Below, piece by piece: positions 1 to 7,391 of a DNA stretch of 20,807 nucleotides (positions are counted from its first letter, which is position 1; every line of letters begins with the position of its first letter). This stretch comes from Peptostreptococcaceae bacterium. Lineage in GTDB: Bacteria; Bacillota; Clostridia; Peptostreptococcales; Peptostreptococcaceae. A model generated the notes under the pieces. That model saw nothing but the letters and a program-made list of their open reading frames with translations. It was not told the DNA's origin and made no database searches. The translations under genes were made by a program, and so were the position numbers. The stretch lies in contig JASBZE010000024.1 of the NCBI GenBank assembly GCA_029983575.1, positions 1 to 20,807 of the forward strand. The letters are read 5' to 3'.

Positions 1-71
1 CTATCTATCTTTAGACTTTAAATTTTTCTCATCAACGCTATATATTATACAACCTCTTTTTATAAAGGTAG

Positions 72-164
72 TTATTCATCTTTTTCTCCTTTCAAGAATC
101 CCAATTCTTTAAATATTAAATTTTCCGTTAACATAAATATAACCGTATGAGTTATATTATCCAT
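72..164 (-). CDS. Possible 30-residue small ORF in the left-hand gap (weak)
   Basis: An open frame of 30 codons starts at an ATG at 162-164 and ends in TAA at 72-74 (begins MDNITHTVIF, ends LKGEKDE). Its end overlaps the start of a second, 13-residue frame (ATG at 77-79, stop at 38-40) in an ATGAATAA arrangement, and that second ATG is preceded by AAAGGAG at good spacing. The 30-codon frame itself has no clear ribosome binding site. An 8-bp inverted repeat (136-143/151-158) lies inside it. The pair could be two tiny coupled genes, the remains of decayed genes, or chance in A+T-rich DNA. No family is recognised. Confidence 0.2.
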   Translation of the reverse strand: MDNITHTVIFMLTENLIFKELGFLKGEKDE

Positions 165-314
165 ATTCTTTTCTATTAAAAATCATTTGTATACCTTAAC
201 TGTATTATTTATTTTTATTTTTTTTCGATAATTTTTGTAGTTTTTTTCTTTTTTTCAATTTTTTATTTCTCTAAAATTCATCCCATCTCCTTTATTAATT
301 CCATAACTTTATTA
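165..314. other. A+T-rich intergenic stretch, no supported gene
   Basis: This stretch holds a pyrimidine-rich tract at about 207-280 on the plus strand (A-rich on minus). On the minus strand there is one AAAGGAG followed by an ATG whose frame (MNFREIKN) stops after 8 codons. No convincing terminator for the CWB2 gene is visible. I see no RNA gene. Confidence 0.5.
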
Positions 315-395
315 TTCATATAGATAAAGTACCTTTTGCATAATTTGTGCTTTTTCCTTTTCGCCGCTATAGTAAGTTGAAATCCTACCATAAAA
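315..395 (-). pseudogene. In-frame C-terminal tail beyond the stop codon of the CWB2/transglutaminase gene
   Basis: Directly after the TAA at 396-398 the same frame stays open for 27 codons (starts FYGRISTYYSGEKEK, ends QKVLYLYE) and then meets two TAA codons in a row (312-314 and 309-311). The composition is protein-like, rich in aromatic and charged residues and unlike translated A+T-rich spacer. This suggests that the TAA at 396 arose by a single change from a tyrosine codon (TAT or TAC) and clipped a tail of about 28 residues. The alternative is chance openness. Confidence 0.35.
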
Positions 396-2096
396 TTAAT
401 TGTCACTGTATTTATTCATGTCGTTTTGATGATTGCCTTCTGTTCCTGTTGCGTCTAAGTACATGATACCGTAATATCCGCTGAAATTTAAATATACGCC
501 TGATACTGTGTGAGAAGTATCTGGATCATTTGAGTCAATTAAGCCTGCTATTGACCAAGCTGGAATATTCATTTGTAGAAAAGCTTGGTTTAGTGTATAC
601 GTAAATCCCTCGCAAACAGCTGTTCCGTACTTAGTAACTGAATATGGACTTCTCGCCATAAGCTCCATTCTTTGATTTTGTAGATATGGATCATAAGAAA
701 AATTGTATCTATATCTTAGAGCGATGTATTTAGTTATTTTAATTGCTCTTTCATATTCACTAACTGAACGATTTGCCTTGCTCTCATATATAATTTCCCT
801 AACCCTTGAAAGATTTCTCACATATTCTGCCTTGTCATATTTCTCTCCTGTAAGCATCGATTGATTAACCACTACTCTTATTGTAATCGTATCGTAATCA
901 TATTCTGGCCTTTTTTGTAAATTCTGCCTTAGATTAAATCCAAGTCCGTCAGCTAGAACTTTTAACCCTTCATTAGGTACGACACCTTTTGAAACCCTTA
1001 GAGTTCTTTCGTTGATACCCGTATACTTTAATTCATGGAAAAGTAATTCATCGTATTCCTTTTGAGTTTTTATTACAGAAGTATCTGAAATATTAGAATC
1101 AAAATTATCATCTTTAGGAGTTATCTCTTCTACGGGGTTATCTACAGTAGTATTGTTTTTAGGATCTGGCCTCGTTGTTACTTCTGTTACGTTTGTCCTG
1201 GATGTCGTCGCCACATCGCTTCCTCCCTTATTGATATAGTTTATTATATCTTTATTGACTGAACCCCCTACAGCGAACTTGTGTGGTACTTTGATAAAAC
1301 TGTTTAACTTATTCTTATCCACTTTATCTGCTAATACCACCGCGGACTTAGATCGACCTACAGCAATATTTATTGCACTCATTGCATCTGGGAAATTCTT
1401 CCCTGAAGTAAGAATCAAATTATCTACGCTTCCTTCTTCTTTGAAAATCTGCATTGATGTCTCGTATCTGTTGGATCCTGATATCCTCTTTCCTCCGTCT
1501 TTTTTGACTGAAGACTTTCCTCCAAAAGTATACTTTACAACTCCATTATATGTATAGTCCTTTGATCCATCTACTAGTTTCAAACCTATATTCTTTTTTG
1601 ATAGCAAACCCGATGCTGATAGTGCATCTGCGAAATTTCTTCCGTCAGCTACTCCTACTTCATTGTATCCAGCTTCCTCGAGAGTTCTATTATTTGTCTC
1701 ATATCTATTTTTGCCATAAACCCTCGTTGATATTCCCGTATATTTGCCGATAACACTATCACTAAGTGAATTAGGTCCTCCGACTATATATATCTTCTCT
1801 GGGTTTATATTTTTTAGATAATCACTTAGGTTTGTGGATTTCCTAGCAAGTATTAACTTCGCTTTAAACTTATTTGCCAAGTTATACGCACTAAGTGAAT
1901 CTGCAAAGTTATCTGCACTAGAAATTACCACACATTTTGAGTTAACATATTCACTAGCAGCTATGGATGTCTGCGTTCTATCTGTTCCATGAACCAATGT
2001 CATTGATTCTGCACTAGCAGTTCCTTGGCCAACACTAAAGATAATTGAAAAAATGATTGATGCTCTAATGGCTTTTTTGATAAGAAAATACTTCAT
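396..2096 (-). CDS. Secreted CWB2-repeat protein with C-terminal transglutaminase-like domain
   Basis: This 566-residue protein is exported and probably held non-covalently on the cell wall. A signal peptide covers residues 1-29 (basic start, hydrophobic core, ASA before the cleavage site). Three cell wall binding repeat 2 modules follow to about residue 290, marked by NFADSLSA, NFADALSA and NFPDAMSA and by VGG/RYET motifs. A Thr/Asn/Asp-rich linker leads to a transglutaminase-like domain (about 345-566) with candidate triad Cys495 (AVCEGF), His529 (SHTVSG) and Asp548 (YLDATG). Domains of this kind in surface proteins are thought to act as cysteine proteases or crosslinking enzymes, but the substrate is unknown. 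An AAGGAGGT site lies close before the ATG. The frame continues past the stop, so the C-terminus may be slightly truncated. The domain calls are firm; the biochemical role is inference. Confidence 0.88.
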   Translation of the reverse strand: MKYFLIKKAIRASIIFSIIFSVGQGTASAESMTLVHGTDRTQTSIAASEYVNSKCVVISSADNFADSLSAYNLANKFKAKLILARKSTNLSDYLKNINPEKIYIVGGPNSLSDSVIGKYTGISTRVYGKNRYETNNRTLEEAGYNEVGVADGRNFADALSASGLLSKKNIGLKLVDGSKDYTYNGVVKYTFGGKSSVKKDGGKRISGSNRYETSMQIFKEEGSVDNLILTSGKNFPDAMSAINIAVGRSKSAVVLADKVDKNKLNSFIKVPHKFAVGGSVNKDIINYINKGGSDVATTSRTNVTEVTTRPDPKNNTTVDNPVEEITPKDDNFDSNISDTSVIKTQKEYDELLFHELKYTGINERTLRVSKGVVPNEGLKVLADGLGFNLRQNLQKRPEYDYDTITIRVVVNQSMLTGEKYDKAEYVRNLSRVREIIYESKANRSVSEYERAIKITKYIALRYRYNFSYDPYLQNQRMELMARSPYSVTKYGTAVCEGFTYTLNQAFLQMNIPAWSIAGLIDSNDPDTSHTVSGVYLNFSGYYGIMYLDATGTEGNHQNDMNKYSDN

Positions 2097-2547
2097 AAGT
2101 AAACCTCCTTAGTCTAATATAATATACATTATTTTTTTTATTTCTAAGGACGTATATATTTGTATCTTAAGAATATCACAATAAAAAAACAAATGCAATT
2201 GTTTGCTTTCCGAAATAACTGAATTTAAACGGTTTCACAGGCTGAAAAAAATATCAAAATCTAATTATAATTTTTCCATTATAAATAATAATGCAAGTGC
2301 TACAAATTCAAATCCATTGAGTTTTACTTATGCACAATTGAATTTCAGCTAAATATTAATTTATATTCTAACTTATTATTTTTTTTAATTAAGACTAGTA
2401 AACAATTATAAAAAAATTTTTTTTATTTTTTTAGCACGACATGTATACTAGTTAGTAAGATTTATAAATTTACCCATGCTCTTTTCTCTTTATTTTATTT
2501 TAAGTAAATGATATTATAGTTATATAAAGAGAGAGGTTGATTTAGTT
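2097..2547. other. Divergent intergenic region, no gene seen
   Basis: This 451-base gap separates the divergent CWB2 and recX genes and must hold both promoters. I found no clean -35/-10 pair. For the CWB2 side a weak candidate is TTAGAA, 17 bases, TATTAT. On the recX side a TATTAT lies a little upstream of the ribosome binding site. Other structure includes an A7T8 tract at 2410-2424 that would bend DNA and a 7-bp inverted repeat TTATAAT/ATTATAA at 2265-2271/2278-2284. No ribosome binding site with an open frame and no RNA gene was recognised. Confidence 0.5.
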
Positions 2548-3156
2548 ATGAAAAAATTTTATGAATATGATGAAAAAAGCAATGTTTTTATGCAAAATGA
2601 AAAACCAAAGTCTAAGATTGATAAATTGGTGAAAAACACTACAGGTATTTCTTTAGATGAATCTTATTACATAGATGATAATATAGATAGAAACGAGTTT
2701 AATAGGGCCATGAGAACTGCTACAAGAATAATATCCAGATCCTACCCATCAGAGAAGATGCTCAGAGAAAAGCTGTACAAAAAATACAGCTACGAGACCT
2801 CTGATTATGTAGTCGATAAACTGTTGGAATCTCAAGTTATTGGAGATTTTGATCTAGCTTTTTTACTATTGGATGAAGGGCTTTTCTTTAAAAAATATGG
2901 AACTAGAAGGATAAAGGATATGATGAGAAAAAAATTTATTCCATATGAAATTATAGAAGAGGTTATCAGAGATATCGATTCGGATATACTTTTTGAAAAC
3001 GCCCTCTATCACGCAAAGCAAAAAATAAAAAATGTGGATGACGAAGATCGATTCAGCTTGCAAAAAAAGCTTTCAAATTACCTCACTTATAGAGGATTTG
3101 ATTTTTCCATTATAAATAAGGTCATCGACCACCTTTTAAAAGAGGAGGAATATTGA
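2548..3156 (+). CDS. recX: RecX family regulatory protein
   Basis: RecX proteins bind RecA filaments in the cytoplasm and modulate homologous recombination and the SOS response. The 202-residue product has about 55 poorly conserved N-terminal residues, then the all-helical RecX repeats (about 58-200). Family hallmarks are the SYPSEKMLREKL segment, the KYGTRRIKDMMRKKFIP segment (the family's YGxxRIxxxLxxKGI) and the closing YLTYRGFDFSIINKVI. The ATG follows a GAGAGAGG site. The last codons contain GAGGAGG, the ribosome binding site for the next small gene, and the stop overlaps that gene's ATG. No recA is nearby, which is common. The family call is confident; regulation by LexA is not visible. 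Confidence 0.87.
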   Translation: MKKFYEYDEKSNVFMQNEKPKSKIDKLVKNTTGISLDESYYIDDNIDRNEFNRAMRTATRIISRSYPSEKMLREKLYKKYSYETSDYVVDKLLESQVIGDFDLAFLLLDEGLFFKKYGTRRIKDMMRKKFIPYEIIEEVIRDIDSDILFENALYHAKQKIKNVDDEDRFSLQKKLSNYLTYRGFDFSIINKVIDHLLKEEEY

Positions 3157-3245
3157 TGAAATCTTATATATTGACGATTGCTGCCTTAGTCCTAGGAATA
3201 TACAATCTAGTTAAATTGTATAAGTCAGATCAGATAAAAAAATAA
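3156..3245 (+). CDS. 29-residue hydrophobic microprotein coupled to recX
   Basis: The ATG overlaps the recX stop (TGATG) and is preceded by GAGGAGGA at ideal spacing, so translation is very likely coupled to recX. The product has Lys2, a hydrophobic stretch from about residue 4 to 18 (YILTIAALVLGIYNL) and a basic tail ending DQIKK, a pattern that fits one short membrane helix with a cytoplasmic tail. No family is recognised. It could be a small membrane protein of unknown function or a coupled reading frame without function. The strong binding site and clean membrane-like composition favour a real gene. Confidence 0.55.
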   Translation: MKSYILTIAALVLGIYNLVKLYKSDQIKK

Positions 3246-3255
3246 TAAAAATAAT

Positions 3256-3339
3256 AAAACAGACTGTATTAATTTATCAAAAAGTAGCTGTAAAATTACC
3301 CAATCAGCAAAATTAATCTAATTAATCATAGTCTGTTTT
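3256..3339. repeat. 84-base inverted repeat between convergent genes, probable bidirectional terminator
   Basis: The arms AAAACAGACT(gt)ATTAATT and AATTAAT(ca)TAGTCTGTTTT pair as a 10-bp outer stem, a small internal loop and a 7-bp inner stem, enclosing 45 bases. T-rich runs follow on both strands (after 3339 on plus; below 3256 on minus). It lies between the plus-strand recX unit and the minus-strand rnz gene, so it probably terminates both. The long loop is unusual for a simple terminator. Confidence 0.55.
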
Positions 3340-3422
3340 AATTTTATCATTATTCAAAGGCATCTTTTATTAAAGTTAGACTTTGTTTATTTTTTGTTAG
3401 TCGATATGTATTGAAGAATAAA

Positions 3423-4352
3423 TCAATCTGATTTTTCTTCTGGATAAGAAAGCACTAGTTCAAGTCTATTCTCCCCTATTATTGTATTGGCAAAAACGCT
3501 AGATGCATTCTCTATAAATTCCTCTGGATCAGTTAATGATGGACTGAAGTGTGTTAAGAGAAGTTTTTTTACCCCTCCTCTTTTTGCGAGTGTCGCTGAC
3601 TCTCTAAAGGTCATGTGTTTATTCTTTACAGCTTTTGAAATGTCCATATCATCTCCGTACATTCCCTCGCATACGAAGAGATCGCTGCCTTTTATAAACT
3701 CTGGTATTGAATCAATAGGCCTAGTATCAGTTATAAAACTGAGTTTAATTCCATTTCTTTCTTCCCCTAGCACCATTTCTGGAGTAAAATACCGATTATT
3801 GTAAAAATAAGTCATATTTTTTTGTAAATTATTCCATAAAAACTTAGGAACCTCATTTGCCTCAGCCTTTTCTCTATTAAATTTTCTCTGCCTCTTAAAA
3901 TAAAAGCTGTACCCTAGACATTCTTTTGAATGTTCTAAGGGTAGTACGTCTATTTCAATATCTTTTAAATTATCATCGTAAATACACATCTTTCCAATCG
4001 GGTTTTCAATTACCCTAAGTTCGAAAGGCACCCCGTCATTTATTACCAAAGAAGCCTTGATTAAATTTCTTATTCCATTTGGTCCGATTATAGTAACTGG
4101 ATCTCTTCTATCTGAATTTCCCATCGATGATAAGAGACCTATTATTCCTATTGTGTGATCTGCATGTAGATGAGTAATACATATCAAATCGATATTTTTA
4201 AAACCGGTCTTAGCCATTTTCATCGATACCTGAGTACCCTCCCCACAGTCGATTAATATTCCTCGTCCTCTGTAGTCGATAAATAGAGATGAAAGATTTC
4301 TAGTTGGAGTCGGTACATTACCTCCACAACCGAGCAAAACTATATTAACCAT
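3423..4352 (-). CDS. rnz: Ribonuclease Z (tRNA 3' processing endonuclease)
   Basis: RNase Z cuts the 3' trailer from tRNA precursors that lack an encoded CCA. The 309-residue protein is a metallo-beta-lactamase fold enzyme of normal family length. It shows the PTPTRNLSS start, DCGEGTQ, the zinc-binding motif THLHADHT (His61, His63, Asp65, His66), a later EHSKECLGY histidine, the SFITDTRP aspartate and a C-terminal LLTHFSP histidine. The start is placed at the ATG at 4350-4352 because GGAGGTGG lies just upstream; the frame is open for 21 more codons but without a binding site. The tRNA-Leu at the right end of this window lacks CCA, so it is the kind of substrate this enzyme handles. A good promoter lies about 50 bases upstream. 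Confidence 0.93.
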   Translation of the reverse strand: MVNIVLLGCGGNVPTPTRNLSSLFIDYRGRGILIDCGEGTQVSMKMAKTGFKNIDLICITHLHADHTIGIIGLLSSMGNSDRRDPVTIIGPNGIRNLIKASLVINDGVPFELRVIENPIGKMCIYDDNLKDIEIDVLPLEHSKECLGYSFYFKRQRKFNREKAEANEVPKFLWNNLQKNMTYFYNNRYFTPEMVLGEERNGIKLSFITDTRPIDSIPEFIKGSDLFVCEGMYGDDMDISKAVKNKHMTFRESATLAKRGGVKKLLLTHFSPSLTDPEEFIENASSVFANTIIGENRLELVLSYPEEKSD

Positions 4353-4405
4353 GTATTCCACCTCCCTATACTTAACTTTTGCCCATACTTGAGCATCACG
4401 ATATA

Positions 4406-4434
4406 ATTTTAGCATTATTTATATTTTTAAACAA
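4406..4434 (-). promoter_or_regulatory. Predicted rnz promoter (extended -10)
   Basis: On the minus strand TTGTTT (4434-4429), a 17-base spacer and TAAAAT (4411-4406) are present, with TGC immediately before the -10 box. Transcription would start near 4399, giving a leader of about 47 bases. Confidence 0.55.
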
Positions 4435-4437
4435 TAG

Positions 4438-4447
4438 TTTACGTAAA
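4438..4447. promoter_or_regulatory. Palindrome TTTACGTAAA between two divergent promoters
   Basis: This perfect 10-bp palindrome lies just upstream of the rnz -35 box and 12 bases from the aminotransferase -35 box. It sits within a larger imperfect inverted repeat (TAGTTT..AAACTA, and AACAAT..ATTGTT outside it). It could be an operator; no regulator is identified. Confidence 0.3.
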
Positions 4448-4459
4448 AACTATATACAA

Positions 4460-4487
4460 TTGTTCATTTCAGTTATATAATTATATT
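4460..4487 (+). promoter_or_regulatory. Predicted aminotransferase promoter
   Basis: TTGTTC (4460-4465), a 16-base spacer and TATATT (4482-4487) precede the gene. The start would be near 4494 with a short leader leading directly to AGGAGGTG before the ATG. The match to consensus is moderate. Confidence 0.4.
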
Positions 4488-4513
4488 TAGAGAAAATAAA
4501 CAGGAGGTGCGTA

Positions 4514-5653
4514 ATGTATAAATTTAATTTTTCACCTGGGCCAACATTGGTAAGAGAAAACGTTAGGCTTGCTAGAGCCAAGAGTGTTACAAATCCTGAT
4601 ATAGATGTTGACTTCGTATATTATTACAAGAGTGTCTGTAATAAGTTTAATAAGATAATAAATTCTACAGGAGACACTTATATTCTAAGTGGGGAAGCTA
4701 TTCTAGGGCTTGAAGCGGCATGTGCCACACTCACTGAACCTGGAGATAGGGTATTGGTCATAGATAACGGTGTCTATGGTCACTTTTTTAAGGATTTCGT
4801 TGAGATTTATGGCGGAGATACAGTGTTATTTACAACTGACTACAAGACCGGGGTTAACCTTAAAGAGTTGGATGACTTCCTAAAAGAGGATTCTAATTTT
4901 AAATATGCTACACTAGTTCACTGTGATACTCCAACAGGTGTAATTAATGATCTAGACGGCATATGCAATTTATTAAAAAAATATGGAATACTTTCCGTCG
5001 TGGATTCAGTTTCTGGCATGGTAGGGGAAAAAGTAGATTTTGATGGTTCGAAAATAGACATAATTATCGGCGGAACCCAAAAGGCCATCTCTGCTCAACC
5101 AGGACTTACAATAGTATCTATAAGCAAGGACGCTAAAAAAGCATTCAAAGAAAGAAAAGTTCCTGTTGGATCATTTTATGCCAACTTAATGATATGGGAA
5201 CATTACTTAGAAGAGGAATACTTTCCTTATACCCTTCCAGCTAGCGATATAATGTCTTTAGAGGTCGCTATAGACAACATATTGGAGGAGGGTCTTCAAA
5301 CAGTTATAGATAGGCATGCTAAGCTTGCTGAGGCCGTTAGAGAGTCGTTAAAGGCATATGGGCTAAAATTGTACTTGGATGATTGCTTCTCAAATACTGT
5401 GACTGCAATAACCCTTCCAAACGGATTAAAGGCTACTGATATTTCACATTATATATTAAAAAAATACAATGTATTACTAGCTACTTCCCTAGATACATTT
5501 AGGGATAAAATACTCAGAATAGGACATATGGGCGAAAATGCGAGGTTTGCAACAATATTTTACATAATGTCCCTTTTAGATGAAGCATTTAAGTATCTTG
5601 GATATGAAACTGATAAAAATTTAAGAGATTTATTCTTGGAGAATTACAAATAA
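4514..5653 (+). CDS. Class V PLP aminotransferase (alanine/serine-glyoxylate type)
   Basis: This 379-residue cytoplasmic enzyme belongs to the class V aminotransferases, in the branch with serine-pyruvate and alanine-glyoxylate aminotransferases. It shows the NFSPGPT start, SGEAILGLEA that cradles the cofactor phosphate, HCDTPTGV, VVDSVSG (Asp164 near the pyridine nitrogen) and GGTQKAISAQPG with Lys190 as the PLP lysine. Its length is normal for the family. The ATG follows AGGAGGTG. It stands alone between divergent rnz and a strong terminator, so the neighbours give no hint of its substrate. Phosphoserine aminotransferase and cysteine desulfurase branches fit less well. The fold and cofactor are confident; the substrate is not. 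Confidence 0.85.
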   Translation: MYKFNFSPGPTLVRENVRLARAKSVTNPDIDVDFVYYYKSVCNKFNKIINSTGDTYILSGEAILGLEAACATLTEPGDRVLVIDNGVYGHFFKDFVEIYGGDTVLFTTDYKTGVNLKELDDFLKEDSNFKYATLVHCDTPTGVINDLDGICNLLKKYGILSVVDSVSGMVGEKVDFDGSKIDIIIGGTQKAISAQPGLTIVSISKDAKKAFKERKVPVGSFYANLMIWEHYLEEEYFPYTLPASDIMSLEVAIDNILEEGLQTVIDRHAKLAEAVRESLKAYGLKLYLDDCFSNTVTAITLPNGLKATDISHYILKKYNVLLATSLDTFRDKILRIGHMGENARFATIFYIMSLLDEAFKYLGYETDKNLRDLFLENYK

Positions 5654-5723
5654 CGAAACTAAATATTTAAGATTTATAATCTTGAGAAATTTTTATTAAT
5701 AAGCTTTTTACAACATAAGTTTT

Positions 5724-5759
5724 ATCAGTTATTGAAAACTTTGTGTTTTAAAAACTGAT
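5724..5759 (+). other. Nested stem-loop in the 3' untranslated region of the aminotransferase gene
   Basis: ATCAGTT (5724-5730) pairs with AACTGAT (5753-5759), and inside it AAAAC (5735-5739) pairs with GTTTT (5745-5749). It lies just before the terminator hairpin, so the transcript would end in two consecutive structures. All helices are short and A+U-rich. Confidence 0.3.
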
Positions 5760-5765
5760 TTCAAA

Positions 5766-5801
5766 AAAAGAAAGGACAGCTGTTGCTGTCTTTTCTTTTT
5801 T
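5766..5801 (+). terminator. Intrinsic terminator after the aminotransferase gene
   Basis: A 15-bp stem (5766-5780 with 5785-5799, one G-T pair, TGTT loop) is anchored by GGACAGC/GCTGTC and passes directly into a T-rich run. This is a strong plus-strand terminator. Confidence 0.85.
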
Positions 5802-5820
5802 ATACAATTACTTTGCACAC

Positions 5821-5843
5821 AAAAAAGGCGGACAAGTCCGCCT
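5821..5843 (-). terminator. Intrinsic terminator after the S1-domain gene
   Basis: On the minus strand AGGCGGAC and GTCCGCCT pair with a very short loop and are followed by six T (plus-strand A run 5821-5826). It faces the aminotransferase terminator, so both convergent units are closed. Confidence 0.85.
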
Positions 5844-5904
5844 AATTATCATAAAATAAATTTGTTATTTTATATAATGATTTTTAGAAAATATCATCAA
5901 AGTA

Positions 5905-7185
5905 TTATTCGTCTTCAGACTTAAGTGCTCCTTCAAGTTGATCTCCTAGAAGTTCTCCAATATTTCCTAGTTTTTCATCACTTTCTAGATACTCAGCTAT
6001 ATCTTCTTCCTCATCCTTAACAACAGGTTCTCTGTTGGCTTCTTTTAGAGAAACTAACATCCTCTTGTCAGCAGGATTAAAGCTTTTTATCCTTACTGAA
6101 AGTTTATCCCCTTCAGAAATTACATCTTCAACCTTACCAACTCTTTCGTCCTTAAGCTCACCTATAGGAAGATATGCTTCAACGCCTTCTTTTACTTCTA
6201 CAAAAGCACCGCTTTCAATTATTCTCAACACTTCAACATTTACGATATCACCTACAGAAAGTTCATCTGCTGCTAAATCCCATGGATCGTTGTTGATGTC
6301 TTTTACGGCAAGTGCTATTCTCATATTTTCAGGGTTCTTGTCCATAATGTAAACGTCTACGTTTTGTCCTTCTTCTAATACAGACTCTACAGATGGAACC
6401 CTCTTCCAACTTAGGTTATTTATATGAGCAAGACCTTCTATACCACCTAGATCGATAAAAGCACCATAAGGCATGATGTTTGTTACCTTACCATTAATCT
6501 TTTGACCTACTTCTAGAGATTCAAAAAGAGCTTCCCTTTCAGCTTTTTTCTTTTCTCTTTCGGCCTTTCTTCTCTCTCTCTCAGCTTCTCTTTCAGCCTT
6601 AATTCTCTCTCTTCTTTCTTTTCTTTCGATGTTTATCTTTTCTTGTAGTAATTGTCTGTGTGAAGCGACTACCTTATTTCTTCTTGAGTTTAATTCCTTG
6701 ATATAAACTTCAAGATCTTGGCCTACATACTCAGATGTATCAGTTACGAATTTAGTATCTATCTGTGAAATTGGTATAAATATTGTCTGTGACTTATATT
6801 TACCAAAAATTCCTCTTTCGATATTTTTGTCGATATGAATAGTTATTGTCTTACCTTCTTCAAAAATCTCTTCAAGTTCTTTTAGGTCCCTAGCTTGATC
6901 TAAACTTGATTTTGAAATGACAACAGTAGTGTCTTTAAGGTTGATCTTAGTGATAATACCGCTTACTTCTTCGCCTACTTTATATGCATCCTCAATTGAG
7001 GTTCCCTTTGGTAGGTTTAGGTCAGAAACAGGTATAACACCATCAAAACCAAGATCTAGCTTTAAAACTAATTCATCGTCCCTAATCGTTTCGACAGTTC
7101 CAGTAATTTCCTCTCCTACATTTATTTTACTTAGCTCCTCTTCTTGCATATCGAGTAGCTCTTGCATAGTTAAATTGTTATCCAT
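5905..7185 (-). CDS. S1-domain RNA-binding protein, ribosomal protein S1-like
   Basis: The 426-residue protein has four S1 RNA-binding domains at about 22-95, 109-180, 224-296 and 308-382 and an acidic tail (383-426). The third domain is the most canonical (GKVTNIMPYGAFIDLGGIEGLAHINNLS, quoted in part: PYGAFIDLGG). Proteins of this type in Firmicutes are annotated as 30S ribosomal protein S1 homologues and bind mRNA or assist translation. Between domains 2 and 3 lies an almost purely Arg/Glu/Lys/Ala helix (about 186-221), which probably forms a long single helix or coiled coil and is not part of the usual S1 architecture. The ATG is preceded by GGAAAGGATG. It is transcribed alone from an extended -10 promoter and ends in a clear terminator. 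It is not fused to IspH, unlike some clostridial homologues. Confidence 0.87.
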   Translation of the reverse strand: MDNNLTMQELLDMQEEELSKINVGEEITGTVETIRDDELVLKLDLGFDGVIPVSDLNLPKGTSIEDAYKVGEEVSGIITKINLKDTTVVISKSSLDQARDLKELEEIFEEGKTITIHIDKNIERGIFGKYKSQTIFIPISQIDTKFVTDTSEYVGQDLEVYIKELNSRRNKVVASHRQLLQEKINIERKERRERIKAEREAERERRKAEREKKKAEREALFESLEVGQKINGKVTNIMPYGAFIDLGGIEGLAHINNLSWKRVPSVESVLEEGQNVDVYIMDKNPENMRIALAVKDINNDPWDLAADELSVGDIVNVEVLRIIESGAFVEVKEGVEAYLPIGELKDERVGKVEDVISEGDKLSVRIKSFNPADKRMLVSLKEANREPVVKDEEEDIAEYLESDEKLGNIGELLGDQLEGALKSEDE

Positions 7186-7229
7186 TTTGATAATTCATCC
7201 TTTCCCACGTTTAATTGTTCCCCAAAGTT

Positions 7230-7238
7230 ATTATACCA
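7230..7238 (-). promoter_or_regulatory. Predicted extended -10 promoter of the S1-domain gene
   Basis: On the minus strand TGGTATAAT (7238-7230) is a perfect -10 hexamer with the extended TGn motif. No good -35 is seen, as expected for extended -10 promoters. The start would be near 7223 with a leader of about 38 bases. Confidence 0.5.
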
Positions 7239-7391
7239 TATAATAGTGCTTTACTAGTATTTAATTGCAAACTTTTCTATTTTTTTTGTTATTTTTTGCG
7301 GTATGTAATAAAAATATCGCAAATTTTGTCTTTTATTATCCTTAATCGAGAATACTAGGAGCATAAACCTATTTAATAATAAATTTCATCT

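Noticed and set aside
207..280. Long T/C-rich tract as a possible regulatory or triplex element
   Set aside because: It is simple low-complexity A+T-rich spacer with no pairing partner or neighbouring signal.
1255..1557. 100-codon plus-strand open frame opposite the CWB2 gene
   Set aside because: It is an antisense shadow of a well-supported gene, without its own family resemblance or binding site.
2180..2210. AAACAA/TTGTTT hairpin with T run upstream of the CWB2 gene
   Set aside because: The short A-T-only stem lies in a promoter region with no gene upstream to terminate; probably chance.
4353..4415. 21-residue N-terminal extension of RNase Z
   Set aside because: GGAGGTGG lies directly before the inner ATG, the known start MVNIVLLGCGGN fits the family, and no binding site precedes the outer start.
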